DNA of 34,283 nt, taken from positions 437,142-471,424 of the forward strand of contig NW_019773681.1 of the NCBI RefSeq assembly GCF_001039355.2, written 5' to 3'. The notes beneath the pieces were generated by a model. It ran no database searches and was not told the origin of the DNA. It saw only the letters and a program-made list of their open reading frames with translations. Each line of letters starts with the position of its first letter. The first letter of the stretch is position 1. The DNA comes from Lingula anatina. Lineage: Eukaryota > Brachiopoda > Lingulata > Lingulida > Lingulidae. Made by a program: the position numbers and the translations under genes. This document shows, one piece after another, positions 33,305 through 34,283 of the stretch.

Positions 33305-33410
33305 CCGAATTATGTGTGCGTGCATGCTTGCATATATGTGTGTATAAGTGTGTGCATATGTGCCTATGAGCATGTATGTATGTGTGTGTGTGTGTGTGTG
33401 TGTGCAAAAA
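33305..33410. repeat. TG-rich microsatellite
   Basis: Degenerate TGTGTGCATG words lead into a clean (TG)n run at about 33379-33404. Confidence 0.85.
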
Positions 33411-34270
33411 AATCAACAGGGTGTCTGGATTTTATGAATCCAGAATACTTAATATCTAAATGCATTTTATAATCTGATAGCACATGTTGTACATGCATAT
33501 GTGCATAGGAGCATATGTGCTGATGCATGTCTATAAACACACTTGCATACTAGTGCAGATGTAGGCTAATAATATACACTTGTGAATAGGTATGCACAAT
33601 AGAACTATAGATGAAAGGACATGTTTTTTTTTATACACAGGTGAAATGGAAAATATTTGGTTTCTTTCCCAGTTATCTAGCTCGCTAAATATCATGTGTA
33701 TTTACAGATATAAAGTCGCATGCGTCTCTGTTGTGAAGTAAATGTTGAGTGGATACTAATTTTAGATACCGACAGTCGCAATTTGTTTCTTAGGGGAAAA
33801 AAAAAAAGTTTGACTCTTTCGGTATTAGGTAATGGTTATTTTCTCTCTCTTTCTCTCTATCTGACATTAGCTGTTAAAGTACATGAGTGAGATTTTTGTA
33901 TTGTTATTATTTTACTTTTATCTTGTCACAATTGGTCTTCTACCTTTCAAGATGAATCCATAGTACTTCACTCAAACATAGGAAATATTGATTTGACACA
34001 TTAGCCATGTCTTGTTTGTGATAAATAAAACTAGCACAATGTTTCATCCATTTTACTTGTATTTTCTTCACAAAGTATATTGTATACCACCATTTTTTTT
34101 CATTTATTTATTATCAAGACTGTTATCCTGTATAATGTAATAAATACAAAGTAGTAACAGGGCCTTTAAACGAAAATTTGGATCTTTAACCATGAAATCT
34201 TCATGTACCTAGATGAAACTTTACCTGGAGGGGACCTTTTCCAGGCAGAAAGGGGGGTTCATTCGGAAAT

Positions 34271-34283
34271 CCCCCCCCCCCCC
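34271..34283. repeat. C homopolymer at the window end
   Basis: Thirteen C close the window. This is a likely contig break. Confidence 0.8.

Larger units (their letters stand above)
15812..34283 (+). other. IRS intron 2 (at least 18.47 kb, phase 1), runs off the window
   Basis: The intron opens GTGAGT. I looked for a downstream exon coding for the IRS-type PTB domain (VWQV, KGLG, YRLCL-like words) and found none on the plus strand. Either the intron continues past the end or a short divergent linker exon escaped me. Embedded repeats and motif clusters are listed separately. Stretches 16293-18053, 19081-20080, 26117-27300 and 27980-31200 hold nothing I recognise. Confidence 0.65.

Overview
This is an AT-rich metazoan nuclear DNA window. 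It is packed with microsatellites, homopolymer runs and small palindromic repeats. The only gene I can support is on the plus strand: the 5' end of an insulin receptor substrate (IRS) gene, represented by its first two coding exons (2001-2057 and 15508-15811). Spliced, they encode 120 residues plus one base of the next codon, which amounts to a nearly complete IRS-type PH domain. The very large introns, the microsatellite content and the protein's divergence from vertebrate IRS suggest an invertebrate. A mollusc or other lophotrochozoan is my best guess, but this is inferred and not shown.

Layout. Positions 1-1440 are upstream DNA with microsatellites and one hAT-like mini-transposon. Positions 1441-2000 hold a CpG-containing, TATA-less promoter and 5' leader. 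They carry NRF1-like, FOXO-type, E-box and YY1-like sites in a row, two short upstream ORFs, and an in-frame stop just before the start codon. Exon 1 is followed by a 13,450-base intron that holds most of the repeats: a near-perfect hairpin, TTAA-flanked MITEs, a second palindromic MITE family, and a 2.4 kb array of diverged tandem units. Several of those units carry nuclear-receptor (DR1) and forkhead sequences. Exon 2 encodes the body of the PH domain. At least 18.4 kb of intron 2 follows and runs off the window. No PTB-domain exon was recognised there. Intron 2 holds a further TTAA MITE, a cluster of RUNX/SOX/ETS-like sites (about 18610-19040), an assembly gap flanked by a duplicated sequence (21821), several diverged tandem repeats, and long CT/CA/TG microsatellites near the end.

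The IRS protein is the docking adaptor of insulin/IGF signalling. Its PH domain brings it to the membrane, the PTB domain (outside the window) binds the receptor, and C-terminal tyrosines recruit PI3K. No tRNA, rRNA, CRISPR array, bacterial operon or viral gene was seen. The most interesting signals are regulatory (promoter, repeat-borne DR1/forkhead arrays, the intron 2 motif cluster) and transposon biology. For one TTAA MITE, an unoccupied paralogous target site lies in the same window.
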